Shown piece after piece: positions 46,730-53,518 of a stretch of DNA of 64,000 bases. Under the pieces are notes generated by a model. It worked only from the letters and a program-made list of their open reading frames with translations. It was not told where the DNA came from and made no database searches. Location: contig CALXCF010000003.1 in assembly GCA_944386755.1 (NCBI GenBank), positions 1 through 64,000 on the forward strand, given 5' to 3'. Position 1 is the stretch's first letter; the number at the start of each line of letters is the position of its first letter. The DNA comes from an uncultured Clostridia bacterium (GTDB lineage: Bacteria > Bacillota > Clostridia > TANB77 > CAG-508). The translations under genes and the position numbers were made by a program.

Positions 46730-46833
46730 TAAATACAATTTATATATATGTTTATTTTCGACAATATAGTATTGCCTTTTACTATGTGATTTTATTATAG
46801 AATAATATAAAATTTATTAGGAGTTTATGTGTT

Positions 46834-47091
46834 ATGAGTGGTAGTAAAAAGTTAAATAATAAATCAAATGTAATTTCTGAAAATTTTAAAAGATTTAGAC
46901 AAGAAAGTGGATATTCACAAAGCAAATTATGTGAAAAATTAGAATTAATGGGACTACAATTATATAAAGCTGATATTTATTCAATAGAACATAATAAACG
47001 CTCTGTAAAAGATTTTGAACTATTAGCTTTTTCTATTGTATTTAATAAACCTCTTACAGAATTTTTCAAAGGTGTTAAAGATTTTGAATAA
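46834..47091 (+). CDS. Small XRE-like helix-turn-helix protein
   Basis: 85 aa. Paralogue of the proteins at 10431 and 51684. FKRFRQESGYSQSKLCEKLE then LMGLQLYKADIYSIEHNKRS and VKDFELLAFSIVF. GGAG site 11 nt upstream. Probably regulates island genes. Confidence 0.8.
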   Translation: MSGSKKLNNKSNVISENFKRFRQESGYSQSKLCEKLELMGLQLYKADIYSIEHNKRSVKDFELLAFSIVFNKPLTEFFKGVKDFE

Positions 47092-47151
47092 TGATAAGAA
47101 AAATATATTATAAAAACTGAAACTATTTATTTGAATGTAGTTAATACAAAA

Positions 47152-47469
47152 TTAGCTACATTCATTTTTTATTTTTAAACCATCTATTACCCCTATTTTA
47201 TATGCAATATATTTTTCTTCTTCTACATATATATTTTTTGCCTTTTCTAATTTTTTATCAATACTTTTCTTACATAAACTTAAAGATAAAAAACTTTTAC
47301 CTTTCTCCATATTTTCAAGATATTTTAAATAAACTTTCTTTCTATTTTTTATATCTAATTTAATATCTTCTAATTTATTATACTTATCTAAAATATCTAA
47401 TATATCAATAAATTGAGCTATCATAAAAATTTCATTATCATTTAATTCTTTTTTAATATTATTATCCAT
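47152..47469 (-). CDS. Hypothetical helical protein
   Basis: 105 aa from ATG 47469 (TTGGAG 9 nt upstream); TTG 47484 is too close to that site. Predicted nearly all helix, very Lys-rich, no known family. It lies back to back with the MutS-like gene of the DGR, so may share a regulatory region. A distant Avd-like role cannot be excluded, but I see no supporting motif. Confidence 0.5.
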   Translation of the reverse strand: MDNNIKKELNDNEIFMIAQFIDILDILDKYNKLEDIKLDIKNRKKVYLKYLENMEKGKSFLSLSLCKKSIDKKLEKAKNIYVEEEKYIAYKIGVIDGLKIKNECS

Positions 47470-47597
47470 TTTCTTCAACTCCAACTTTTTTTATAAATTT
47501 TATCATTTTTATAATATTTTGGCAAGACTTTCTTGCCGTTTTATGTTATAATATTTTTGAAAATTTAATTTTTAATATTACTATTGGAGGTTTTAAG

Positions 47598-48017
47598 TTG
47601 AGTAAATTATATAATACATATCTTGAATTAAAGAAACAAGATGAAGAAATAATATATTTATTTAAAAGTGGTATATTTTTTATTGCACTTGATAATGATG
47701 CTTATACTTTATCTAAATTTTTTCATTTTAAAATAGCAAATTTAACTGATAATGTTGTAAAATGTGGATTTCCTTGTGCTAGTTTTAATAAATATTCTAA
47801 ATTATTTTTATTACATCATTTAAAAATAAAAATAATAGAACTAGATAATAAAGTTGTATATCAATTTAAAGACTATGTACTAAATATAAAAATAACAGAA
47901 CTATTAAATGATATAAAATCTATCGATATCAACACATTATCTATTCAAGAAGCCTATCAGTTTATAGAAAATCTAAAAAACAAAGTAAATAAAATTAATA
48001 ATGAGGATATTATCTAA
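47598..48017 (+). CDS. MutS domain I-like accessory protein A of the DGR
   Basis: 139 aa, TTG start with TTGGAGG 7 nt upstream. YLELKKQDEEIIYLFKSGIF then FFIALDNDAYTLSKFFHFKI and VKCGFPCASFNKY follow the MutS N-terminal mismatch-recognition fold (in MutS: FKxGxFYExxxxDA, then GFPxxxxxxY). The Phe-x-Glu of true MutS is not kept. Its stop overlaps the RT start (TAATG), so the two are translationally coupled. MutS-like small proteins are reported with some DGRs; the role is unknown. Confidence 0.65.
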   Translation: MSKLYNTYLELKKQDEEIIYLFKSGIFFIALDNDAYTLSKFFHFKIANLTDNVVKCGFPCASFNKYSKLFLLHHLKIKIIELDNKVVYQFKDYVLNIKITELLNDIKSIDINTLSIQEAYQFIENLKNKVNKINNEDII

Positions 48018-48970
48018 TGAAAAGAAAAGGATATTTATATCAAAATTTGTACAAATTTGAAAATATACAAAATGCTTTTAATGAAGTATGTAAAAATACA
48101 AAAAACAAGAAAAAAGTTGCTAGATTTAAGGAATATAAATGTATATATATTTCAAGAATATATAACATATTACAAACAAAAACATATAAACCTGGTCCAT
48201 ATAATGTATTTACAATATATGAACCAAAGAAAAGAAGAATTGTAAGCCAAAACATGCAAGATAAAGTTATAAATCATTTAGTGGCAAGACATATACTTTA
48301 TCCTGCACTTCTTCCTTGTCTTTTAGATGTAAATGTTGCAAGTAGAAAAGGATTAGGTACAAGTAAAGGCATTAGATTAACCATGAATTTTCATAGAATT
48401 TGTAAAGTAAAATATAAAACTTACTATATATTAAAATGTGATATTAGTAAATTCTTTGCAAGTATAAATCATGATATTTTAAAAGAAAAATTAAGAAAAA
48501 GAATTAAAGATAAAGATGCTTTAAAAATTGTTTTTGATATTATTGATATTGAAGAAAATGGACTTTCAATTGGTGCAATGACAAGTCAAATCCTTGCCAT
48601 ATTTTATTTAAATGACACGGATCACTTTATTAAAGAAACATTGAAAATTAAATACTTTTTAAGGTATCAAGATGATTTTTTGCTGTTTCATCCTTCAAAA
48701 CAATATTTAAAATATTGTTTAAATGAACTAGAAAAGTTTTTAGAAAAGGAAAAATTAACATTAAACAAAAAGACTAGAATTTACAAAAGTACAAATAAAT
48801 TTATCTTTCTAGGTAGAAAACCTAATGGGAATTATGCTAAATTTAGAGATGTTAGAAGAAAGATTAAAAAGAGAATTTATTTATACAGAACAGGACAAAT
48901 ACAGCTCTCTGGTCTTATTAGCTCTATTATATGTTATAAACACTTATGTAAAAAAGGTAGTAACTACTAA
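48017..48970 (+). CDS. DGR-type reverse transcriptase
   Basis: 317 aa. RT motifs in order: PKKRRIVSQNMQDKVINHLV, CDISKFFASINHDIL (first Asp), GLSIGAMTSQILAIFYLN (the (I/L)GxxxSQ of DGR and related RTs in place of QGxxxSP), RYQDDFLLF (catalytic YxDD, here YQDD instead of the common YMDD), LNKKTRIYKSTNKFIFLG. It would make mutagenic cDNA from the template repeat RNA. It is rightward, while target, Avd and template are leftward. Its stop lies inside the template RNA terminator. Confidence 0.9.
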   Translation: MKRKGYLYQNLYKFENIQNAFNEVCKNTKNKKKVARFKEYKCIYISRIYNILQTKTYKPGPYNVFTIYEPKKRRIVSQNMQDKVINHLVARHILYPALLPCLLDVNVASRKGLGTSKGIRLTMNFHRICKVKYKTYYILKCDISKFFASINHDILKEKLRKRIKDKDALKIVFDIIDIEENGLSIGAMTSQILAIFYLNDTDHFIKETLKIKYFLRYQDDFLLFHPSKQYLKYCLNELEKFLEKEKLTLNKKTRIYKSTNKFIFLGRKPNGNYAKFRDVRRKIKKRIYLYRTGQIQLSGLISSIICYKHLCKKGSNY

Positions 48971-48984
48971 TCTAATTACTACCT
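48945..48984 (-). terminator. Terminator of the template-repeat transcript, overlapping the RT stop
   Basis: On the minus strand AAGGTAGTAA, loop, TTACTACCTT followed by TTTT. A good leftward terminator only (no T run on the plus strand). It ends the transcript that carries the template repeat about 165 nt beyond it. Confidence 0.8.
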
Positions 48985-49149
48985 TAAAAATAGTTATAAA
49001 ATATACTCCCTTTCGAATACTAATACCTACTAACAAATATATTTATCTATTTTTACTTTATACTTAAAAATTTTAAGTAATGGACATAGTTTGTTTCTAT
49101 ATTATCTCTTATACAATCATTAATTGTATAACCACAGTGTATAGAAGCT

Positions 49150-49306
49150 ACTGGGCGAAAACCATTCGTATTACTGTTGTTGTTCGTGTTACCGTTAGAA
49201 TTGACATTGCACAAGTTGTTGTTGTTCAAGTTACCAGAAGTGTTAACATTGCGTACATTGAAATTACTGTTGTTAGAGTTAGAGTTGACATTACGAGAGG
49301 CTAACC
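49150..49306 (-). ncRNA. DGR template repeat (TR) with downstream spacer RNA
   Basis: 157 bp aligned without gaps to the variable repeat at 50237-50393. I count 24 differences, all at A on the coding (minus) strand of the template; none at G, C or T. In coding frame the template is dominated by AAC/AAT codons, the codons that diversify most under adenine mutagenesis. The end with TTTTCGCCCAG is invariant, as expected for the initiation (IMH-like) site. It lies 19 nt after the avd-like gene and needs leftward transcription. Confidence 0.95.
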
Positions 49307-49325
49307 TTTAACAACTATGCCCTTT

Positions 49326-49670
49326 TTATTTTATACTTTTTATCCAACCATTTGTATACTTGATTATATCTTCAATTCTATTGCCTAATTTAATATATTT
49401 TTTATTATTTATTATCATCTTGTCATAACATAAATTTAGTAAAAAATCTAAAATCTTAATCTTTGCAATTACTTTTTCTAAAAGTCCTTTTTTGTTTTCT
49501 ACATTACTTGTAGTATTTGCTTCATAACATAATTCTAATAAATCATAACTATTAGTTCTTATCCTATTTTTTAATTCTATATCTTTTTTTGAAAAATTAC
49601 TTAATTCTTTATCTATTGCAATTATTAAATTTCTAATAAAATTAATTACTTGGAACTTTTCTTCTTTCAT
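49326..49670 (-). CDS. Avd-like DGR accessory protein (four-helix bundle)
   Basis: 114 aa, all helix: FQVINFIRNLIIAIDKELSN, KDIELKNRIRTNSYDLLELC, LLEKVIAKIKILDFLLNLCY, KLGNRIEDIIKYTNGWIKSI. Length, basic charge and helix pattern match Avd/S23-type four-helix proteins that bind template RNA and RT. Its start overlaps the MutS-like gene by 29 nt and its stop lies just before the template repeat, the usual Avd position. Confidence 0.8.
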   Translation of the reverse strand: MKEEKFQVINFIRNLIIAIDKELSNFSKKDIELKNRIRTNSYDLLELCYEANTTSNVENKKGLLEKVIAKIKILDFLLNLCYDKMIINNKKYIKLGNRIEDIIKYTNGWIKSIK

Positions 49671-50097
49671 TTATTATTTCTTCCATTTTACTTATTATTT
49701 CTTTAAAACTTTCATTTCCGATATTCTCTATTAAAAAATTATTTATTTTATCTATTCTTATTTTACAATTTATATATTTTCTAGCTTTCTCAAAATATTT
49801 AGAATATGTATTTAAGTTCTTATTATCATATATTTCTTCTACTTCATAATTATTTCTTCTATCTAATATTAAATAATTTATTTTATTATCTTCTAATTTT
49901 GCAATTACTTTATTTATACTACTTTCTGGAAATCCACACATATGTACCTCTTCTACTTTTTTTAATTTGTATTCAAATAAATATGAAACTATATATGCAT
50001 CTTTTCCATAAACCTGGTAAAACTTTCCTATTTTTACAAAAACTATTTCTTCCTTATGTACTTGTTTTACTACTTCTATTACATTTTTTATTCCCAT
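49642..50097 (-). CDS. MutS domain I-like accessory protein B of the DGR
   Basis: About 151 aa, start MGIKNVIEV at 50097 after AAAGGAG. EEIVFVKIGKFYQVYGKDAY then VEEVHMCGFPESSINKVIAK and LEDNKINYLILDRR resemble MutS domain I (FxKxGxFYxxYxxDA, GxP). Tyr-Gln replaces Tyr-Glu of the mismatch-reading FxE. The C-terminal helical part is lost or different; no MutS ATPase. A second such protein (47598) precedes the RT. Confidence 0.7.
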   Translation of the reverse strand: MGIKNVIEVVKQVHKEEIVFVKIGKFYQVYGKDAYIVSYLFEYKLKKVEEVHMCGFPESSINKVIAKLEDNKINYLILDRRNNYEVEEIYDNKNLNTYSKYFEKARKYINCKIRIDKINNFLIENIGNESFKEIISKMEEIINERRKVPSN

Positions 50098-50120
50098 TCT
50101 ATCTCCTTTTTCCACAGCCT

Positions 50121-50150
50121 GCTCGGGAAGACACTAAGCCTTCCACGAGC
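50121..50150. other. Hairpin/cruciform just downstream of the variable repeat gene
   Basis: GCTCG GGAAG, 8-nt loop, CTTCC (one bulged base) CGAGC, 14 nt past the target gene stop and with no T run. DGR targets are known to carry a DNA hairpin shortly after the variable repeat that helps retrohoming; this fits position and size. The GC content is unusual for this genome. Confidence 0.65.
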
Positions 50151-50163
50151 ACTTTCTATTATT

Positions 50164-51348
50164 CTACTCTATTACATATGGATTTTCACTATTTCCATCT
50201 CCACTGCTGATTACGACATCAGATGTTAGAAGAAAAACTGGGCGAAAACCATACGCAAAACTGTAGTAGTCCGCGTAACCGTCAGAACTGACATCGCACA
50301 AGGAGTTGCCGTTCAAGCTACCAGAAGTGCCAACATTGCGCACACTGAAATAACTGTAGTAAGAGTTAGAGTTGACATTACGAGAGGCTAACCATGTGTA
50401 TCCTGATGTTGCATTTAATCCTAAAGCTTTTAGTTGATCTACATCTTCTTTATAATTTGTATCTGCTACTTTAAATTTTCCATTCCAGCTATATGTTTCT
50501 AAATAATCATATGTTCCCGTATACATACCAGAAGTATCTTCTTGAAATTTTCCGTTTTCTAATGTTGCTATACTTCCTAAGCTCCTTGCATCTTTTGCTA
50601 TTCCTTTTTCATCCATGTATTCGCTTGCTCTTTCATTTAAATTGTTTACCACATTATTATATGATGTTGCTGCTTTTTTGAAATTATCACTTAATGTTAA
50701 ACTTCCGTCATAAAAAAAGTCGTTTACTGTTACTTTGTCATCTCCATATCCTAATGTTACACTTGGAACTACTCCATTATCTGCTGTTATTATTTGTAAT
50801 CCGTGTGTTTCGTCATTATAAAGCACTCTACAAAGCATATTATTATACATTACATATGGGCTTTTATCTTTTGCTTCCTCTCCATCTGGATTTACTTTTA
50901 ATACTTCTCCTGCTGTTTTTGATGTTTCTTCTCCACTTAAACTTGTTATATATAATTCTTCATATGATACTTCATATCCACTTGGTGTTGTTATACCTGT
51001 TTCTGTAAAACCTTTGTAATATTTATTTTCATTGTTTTGATTTGCTGCTTCTAATATTTCTTGGACTTTTTCTGGTGTATTTACTGTTGAATCTTCTCCA
51101 TTTTCTAATTTTTCTGCTATCCAATTCGCTATATCTAATTGTGCTTGTTCTTTTACTGATGCTTTTTCTGTTTGTTCTTTTGCATCATTTGCTCTTGTTA
51201 ATATTCCATTCTCACCTGTTAATGTTGCAATACTTACTCCTGCTAATATCAAAAGGACAATAATTGTAATGACAAGGGCTATTAATGTTATTCCTCCTTC
51301 TTCCTTTCTCCTTTGTTTTAATGGTGTTTTTTCTCTTTGTTTTTCCAT
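50164..51348 (-). CDS. DGR target: pilin-like surface protein with C-type-lectin-like variable end
   Basis: 394 aa. N terminus: basic leader then GGITLIALVITIIVLLILAG, a class III (prepilin-like) signal and helix. The middle is Asn/Glu-rich. The C terminus, from WLASRNVNSNS to YGFRPVFLL, has the WxxSR...FxVR...G...YGFRPV layout of DGR lectin-fold variable domains. The variable repeat covers about residues 319-370 (codons for Tyr, Ser, Gly, Asp, Ala where the template has Asn or Thr). Probably displayed on the cell surface and used to bind varying ligands. First gene of the leftward DGR operon. Confidence 0.88.
   Translation of the reverse strand: MEKQREKTPLKQRRKEEGGITLIALVITIIVLLILAGVSIATLTGENGILTRANDAKEQTEKASVKEQAQLDIANWIAEKLENGEDSTVNTPEKVQEILEAANQNNENKYYKGFTETGITTPSGYEVSYEELYITSLSGEETSKTAGEVLKVNPDGEEAKDKSPYVMYNNMLCRVLYNDETHGLQIITADNGVVPSVTLGYGDDKVTVNDFFYDGSLTLSDNFKKAATSYNNVVNNLNERASEYMDEKGIAKDARSLGSIATLENGKFQEDTSGMYTGTYDYLETYSWNGKFKVADTNYKEDVDQLKALGLNATSGYTWLASRNVNSNSYYSYFSVRNVGTSGSLNGNSLCDVSSDGYADYYSFAYGFRPVFLLTSDVVISSGDGNSENPYVIE
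50237..50393 (-). repeat. DGR variable repeat (VR)
   Basis: Copy of the template repeat inside the 3' end of the target gene. Changes run along the whole segment, mostly in the first two positions of AAC/AAT codons, giving TAC, GGC, TCC, GAC, AGT, and ACG to GCG. Similarity ends sharply after CGCCCAGT, 73 nt before the stop. Confidence 0.95.
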
Positions 51349-51390
51349 TAATTTGTTCCTCCTTTGTTTTTATTACTTACTTTTCTATTT

Positions 51391-51411
51391 TATGTATTTT
51401 GTTTATACATA
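51391..51411. promoter_or_regulatory. Operator-like palindrome 1 upstream of the DGR target
   Basis: TATGTAT, 7-nt spacer TTTGTTT, ATACATA: perfect 7-bp arms, in the 5' untranslated region of the target gene. Shares the TGTA-N-TACA build and the TTGTTT centre with the palindrome at 51566. Confidence 0.5.
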
Positions 51412-51565
51412 CTTTACTATTTTATATCATATTACTTCATATTTTTTCAATACTTTTTATATTTTTTATTCATTTTTATTCTTTTTTTTACTTATTTATA
51501 TGTTCTTTATTATATTTCTCAGAAAATTTAGTTTTATTCATTGTTTTAATTGTTTTTAAGTTTGC

Positions 51566-51582
51566 GTGTATTGTTTGTACAC
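51566..51582. promoter_or_regulatory. Operator-like palindrome 2 at the DGR promoter start
   Basis: GTGTA, TTGTTTG, TACAC. It abuts the -10 box of the leftward promoter, so a bound protein would block transcription start. The small HTH protein encoded 100 nt away (51684) is the obvious candidate binder; this is inference. Confidence 0.5.
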
Positions 51583-51612
51583 ATTGTAGCATAAAAATTA
51601 TTATAAAATCAA
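51583..51612 (-). promoter_or_regulatory. Promoter of the DGR target-Avd-template operon
   Basis: Minus strand TTGATT (51607-51612), 18-nt spacer, TACAAT (51583-51588) preceded by TGC (extended -10). It gives a roughly 230-nt leader before the target gene; the rest of that leader has no ORF. Confidence 0.55.
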
Positions 51613-51683
51613 TAAAAATTGTAAAATTTTTTTATTTTATTTTTTCATAATTGATTTTTTGTTGATTTTTGGAGGTTTTCTGT

Positions 51684-51929
51684 ATGAAAAAATTTAATGA
51701 TAACCGTAATGTTATTGGTAATTTAATTAAAGAATATAGAGAGAAAAAACACTATTCTAAAATGGAATTATCTCGTAAATTAGAATTATTAGGTATTGAA
51801 CTTGATAGATTTGAATTATATAAAATTGAAACTTGTAAAAAAAGTGTTAAAGATTTTGAATTAATTGCTTTATGTGTTGTTTTAGATATTGATTTTGATG
51901 AATTAAAAAAATTAATTGAAAATTATTAA
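51684..51929 (+). CDS. Small XRE-like helix-turn-helix protein beside the DGR
   Basis: 81 aa, start MKKFNDNRNV at 51684 after GGAGG; the ATG at 51669 lies before the site. IKEYREKKHYSKMELSRKLE then LLGIELDRFELYKIETCKKS and VKDFELIALCVVL. Paralogue of 10431 and 46834. Transcribed away from the DGR operon, so probably its regulator. Followed by a good terminator at 51927-51963. Confidence 0.82.
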   Translation: MKKFNDNRNVIGNLIKEYREKKHYSKMELSRKLELLGIELDRFELYKIETCKKSVKDFELIALCVVLDIDFDELKKLIENY

Positions 51930-51963
51930 ATCACACATTTTTTTGATGTGTGATTTATTTTTT
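51927..51963 (+). terminator. Terminator after the HTH gene
   Basis: AAATCACACA, loop, TGTGTGATTT then ATTTTTTTT. The left arm includes the HTH stop codon. Confidence 0.88.
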
Positions 51964-52349
51964 TATCTACTTTTTCCCTTAAAGGTTTTATATGTTTTAT
52001 TTCTTCTTATAGGGAAATTTCTGGAATATATAGCATAGCTGTATTCCTAAATTTAATTAGCTACTACCAGATAGTAATTTGGTAGTAGTTATTTTTTATT
52101 ATAGTTATATCTAACTGTGTTTCATATAAATCAACAAATATATGAATTTTGATTAATTCTCTTAAATTTTGTTAATTATTTCAAAAATTCATTTCTAATT
52201 TGTTTCATCTTATGAGATTTTTACTATCTTTTAGTTTATCTCTCTGCCTTTTTTATTTTTTGTCTCATTTAGTGATACACTATATCTTTTTGACCTTGTT
52301 TTTGTAACATGCTAACATATTATTAACAAATTGAATTGGAGGAATTAAA
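51964..52349. other. Gene-free spacer before the recombinase
   Basis: Holds a hairpin GGAATATATAGC/GCTGTATTCC (52023-52047) and a terminator-like hairpin CTACTACCA/TGGTAGTAG with T run (52060-52098). Beyond that, AT-rich sequence without an ORF; the recombinase ribosome site GGAGGA is near 52337. Confidence 0.5.
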
Positions 52350-53207
52350 ATGTTAGAAAAAAATACTATTAATTCAAACACTACAAAAGAAATAGATATA
52401 TTTTTAGATTGTACTTTTTCTAAATTGGGTTTAAATTATGCTAATTTAGGTATCAAATATTTAAAAGAAGTTATAAAGATTGCATATTTTAATAATTCAA
52501 ATGACTTAAAATACAAAGAATTATGTGATATAGCAAGTAAATCATTAAATATATCTATTACAAATCTTACAAGTAATATTTATAACTCTATAAACTCTAT
52601 AAATGTTAATCTTGCTAAAAGAAATTTTAAAGATATTTTTAATATTGATTTTGATTATTTTTATATATCACCAGCTTTAACATATAATGATATTGATTTA
52701 AAAAACCAAAGAATACATATAAACAAAACATTAACTAAGAATAAGGAAAATAAAACTATAATGGGTAATTCTACTAAAACATATGCAGGTATAAGAGAAG
52801 TCCCTGTTCCTAACTCTTTATATCCCCATTTAGTAGAACAAATGAGAATATCAAGGGAATTTAAAAATAATCCCGAAAAACTTTTATTTAAATCTAATAA
52901 AAATAACTATATAGAAACCCAAGATGTTAATCGAGCTTTAAAATTAGTATTAAAATATAATTGGGGTATTAATGATATTACAACTCATAATCTGCGTCAT
53001 ACATATGGAACACGCTGTATTGAAGCTGGAATGCAACCTGTTGTATTACAAAGGTTGCTTGGACATACAGATATTAGCACTACTCTTAATACATATACAG
53101 ATGTATTAAGTGAATTTAAAAAAGAAGAAATTGAAAAATTAAATGATTATTATTTACAGAAAGATTTATTACCTGAGAAAAATAATTCTGATGAAATGCA
53201 AAGATAA
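52350..53207 (+). CDS. Tyrosine recombinase catalytic domain fused to a Spo0A_C-like domain
   Basis: 285 aa. Residues about 15-100 (FSKLGLNYANLGIKYLKEVI, LCDIASKSLNISITNLTSNI, NSINSINVNLAKRNFKDIF) follow the Spo0A C-terminal DNA-binding domain (LGIPAHIKGYxYL..., RVERAIRHAIEVAW.RG). From residue 109 (ALTYNDIDL) it is a phage-type integrase: Lys hairpin TKTYAGIREVPVP, HNLRHTYGTR (HxxR), LLGHTDISTTLNTY (Tyr nucleophile). The normal N-terminal arm/core-binding part and the first catalytic Arg, which should lie just before ALTYNDIDL, are absent. Probably a chimera inactive as a recombinase or repurposed; lies beside tRNA-Glu like an element integrase. Confidence 0.75.
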   Translation: MLEKNTINSNTTKEIDIFLDCTFSKLGLNYANLGIKYLKEVIKIAYFNNSNDLKYKELCDIASKSLNISITNLTSNIYNSINSINVNLAKRNFKDIFNIDFDYFYISPALTYNDIDLKNQRIHINKTLTKNKENKTIMGNSTKTYAGIREVPVPNSLYPHLVEQMRISREFKNNPEKLLFKSNKNNYIETQDVNRALKLVLKYNWGINDITTHNLRHTYGTRCIEAGMQPVVLQRLLGHTDISTTLNTYTDVLSEFKKEEIEKLNDYYLQKDLLPEKNNSDEMQR

Positions 53208-53221
53208 CTCAAAAATCAAAA

Positions 53222-53284
53222 TTGGGAGTAATTTTGTAAAAACGTTGGGAGTGATTGGGAGTGATTTTTTAAAATGTTGGGAGT
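53222..53284. repeat. Four TTGGGAGT direct repeats (recombinase arm-site-like)
   Basis: TTGGGAGT at 53222, 53245, 53255 and 53277 (spacings 23, 10, 22). Located between the recombinase stop and tRNA-Glu, where integrase arm-binding repeats of an attachment site are expected. Confidence 0.55.
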
Positions 53285-53402
53285 TTATATGCGAGTAAAT
53301 ACTGAAAAATGATAAAAAATATTGAGAATTATTAAAAAATGCTAAAAAATATCATCCTCTAACCCCCTCTACTTTTCAGTATTTCTCAGCATCTTTCAAA
53401 AA

Positions 53403-53439
53403 TTTAAAAAATCAGTAAATTTCAAAAATTCACTGATTT
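53403..53439 (-). terminator. Terminator of tRNA-Glu
   Basis: Minus strand: AAATCAGT, inner AATT pairing, ACTGATTT followed by TTTT, directly after the tRNA CCA end. Confidence 0.75.
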
Positions 53440-53440
53440 A

Positions 53441-53515
53441 TGGTGACCCCTACGGGAATCGAACCCATGATTCCACCTTGAGAGGGTGGCGTCTTAACCG
53501 CTTGACCAAGGGGCC
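53441..53515 (-). tRNA. tRNA-Glu (anticodon CUC)
   Basis: Cloverleaf on the minus strand: acceptor GGCCCCT/AGGGGTC, D arm with TGGTCAAGCGGTTAAGAC, anticodon stem CCACC/GGTGG around CTCTCAA (anticodon CTC), T arm with GGTTCGATTCC, genome-encoded CCA. It starts 3 nt after the frame-0 stop of mrnC. Its 3' end is the probable integration site of the island. Confidence 0.96.
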
Positions 53516-53518
53516 TTA

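Noticed and set aside
49080-49304. Rightward 74-aa frame over the template repeat
   Set aside because: Low-complexity Val/Thr/Arg translation of the antisense of the template repeat; no coding support.
53222-53284. CRISPR-like direct repeats
   Set aside because: The TTGGGAGT units are only 8 bp with unequal 10-23 nt spacing; they fit recombinase arm sites, not CRISPR. No cas genes in the window.
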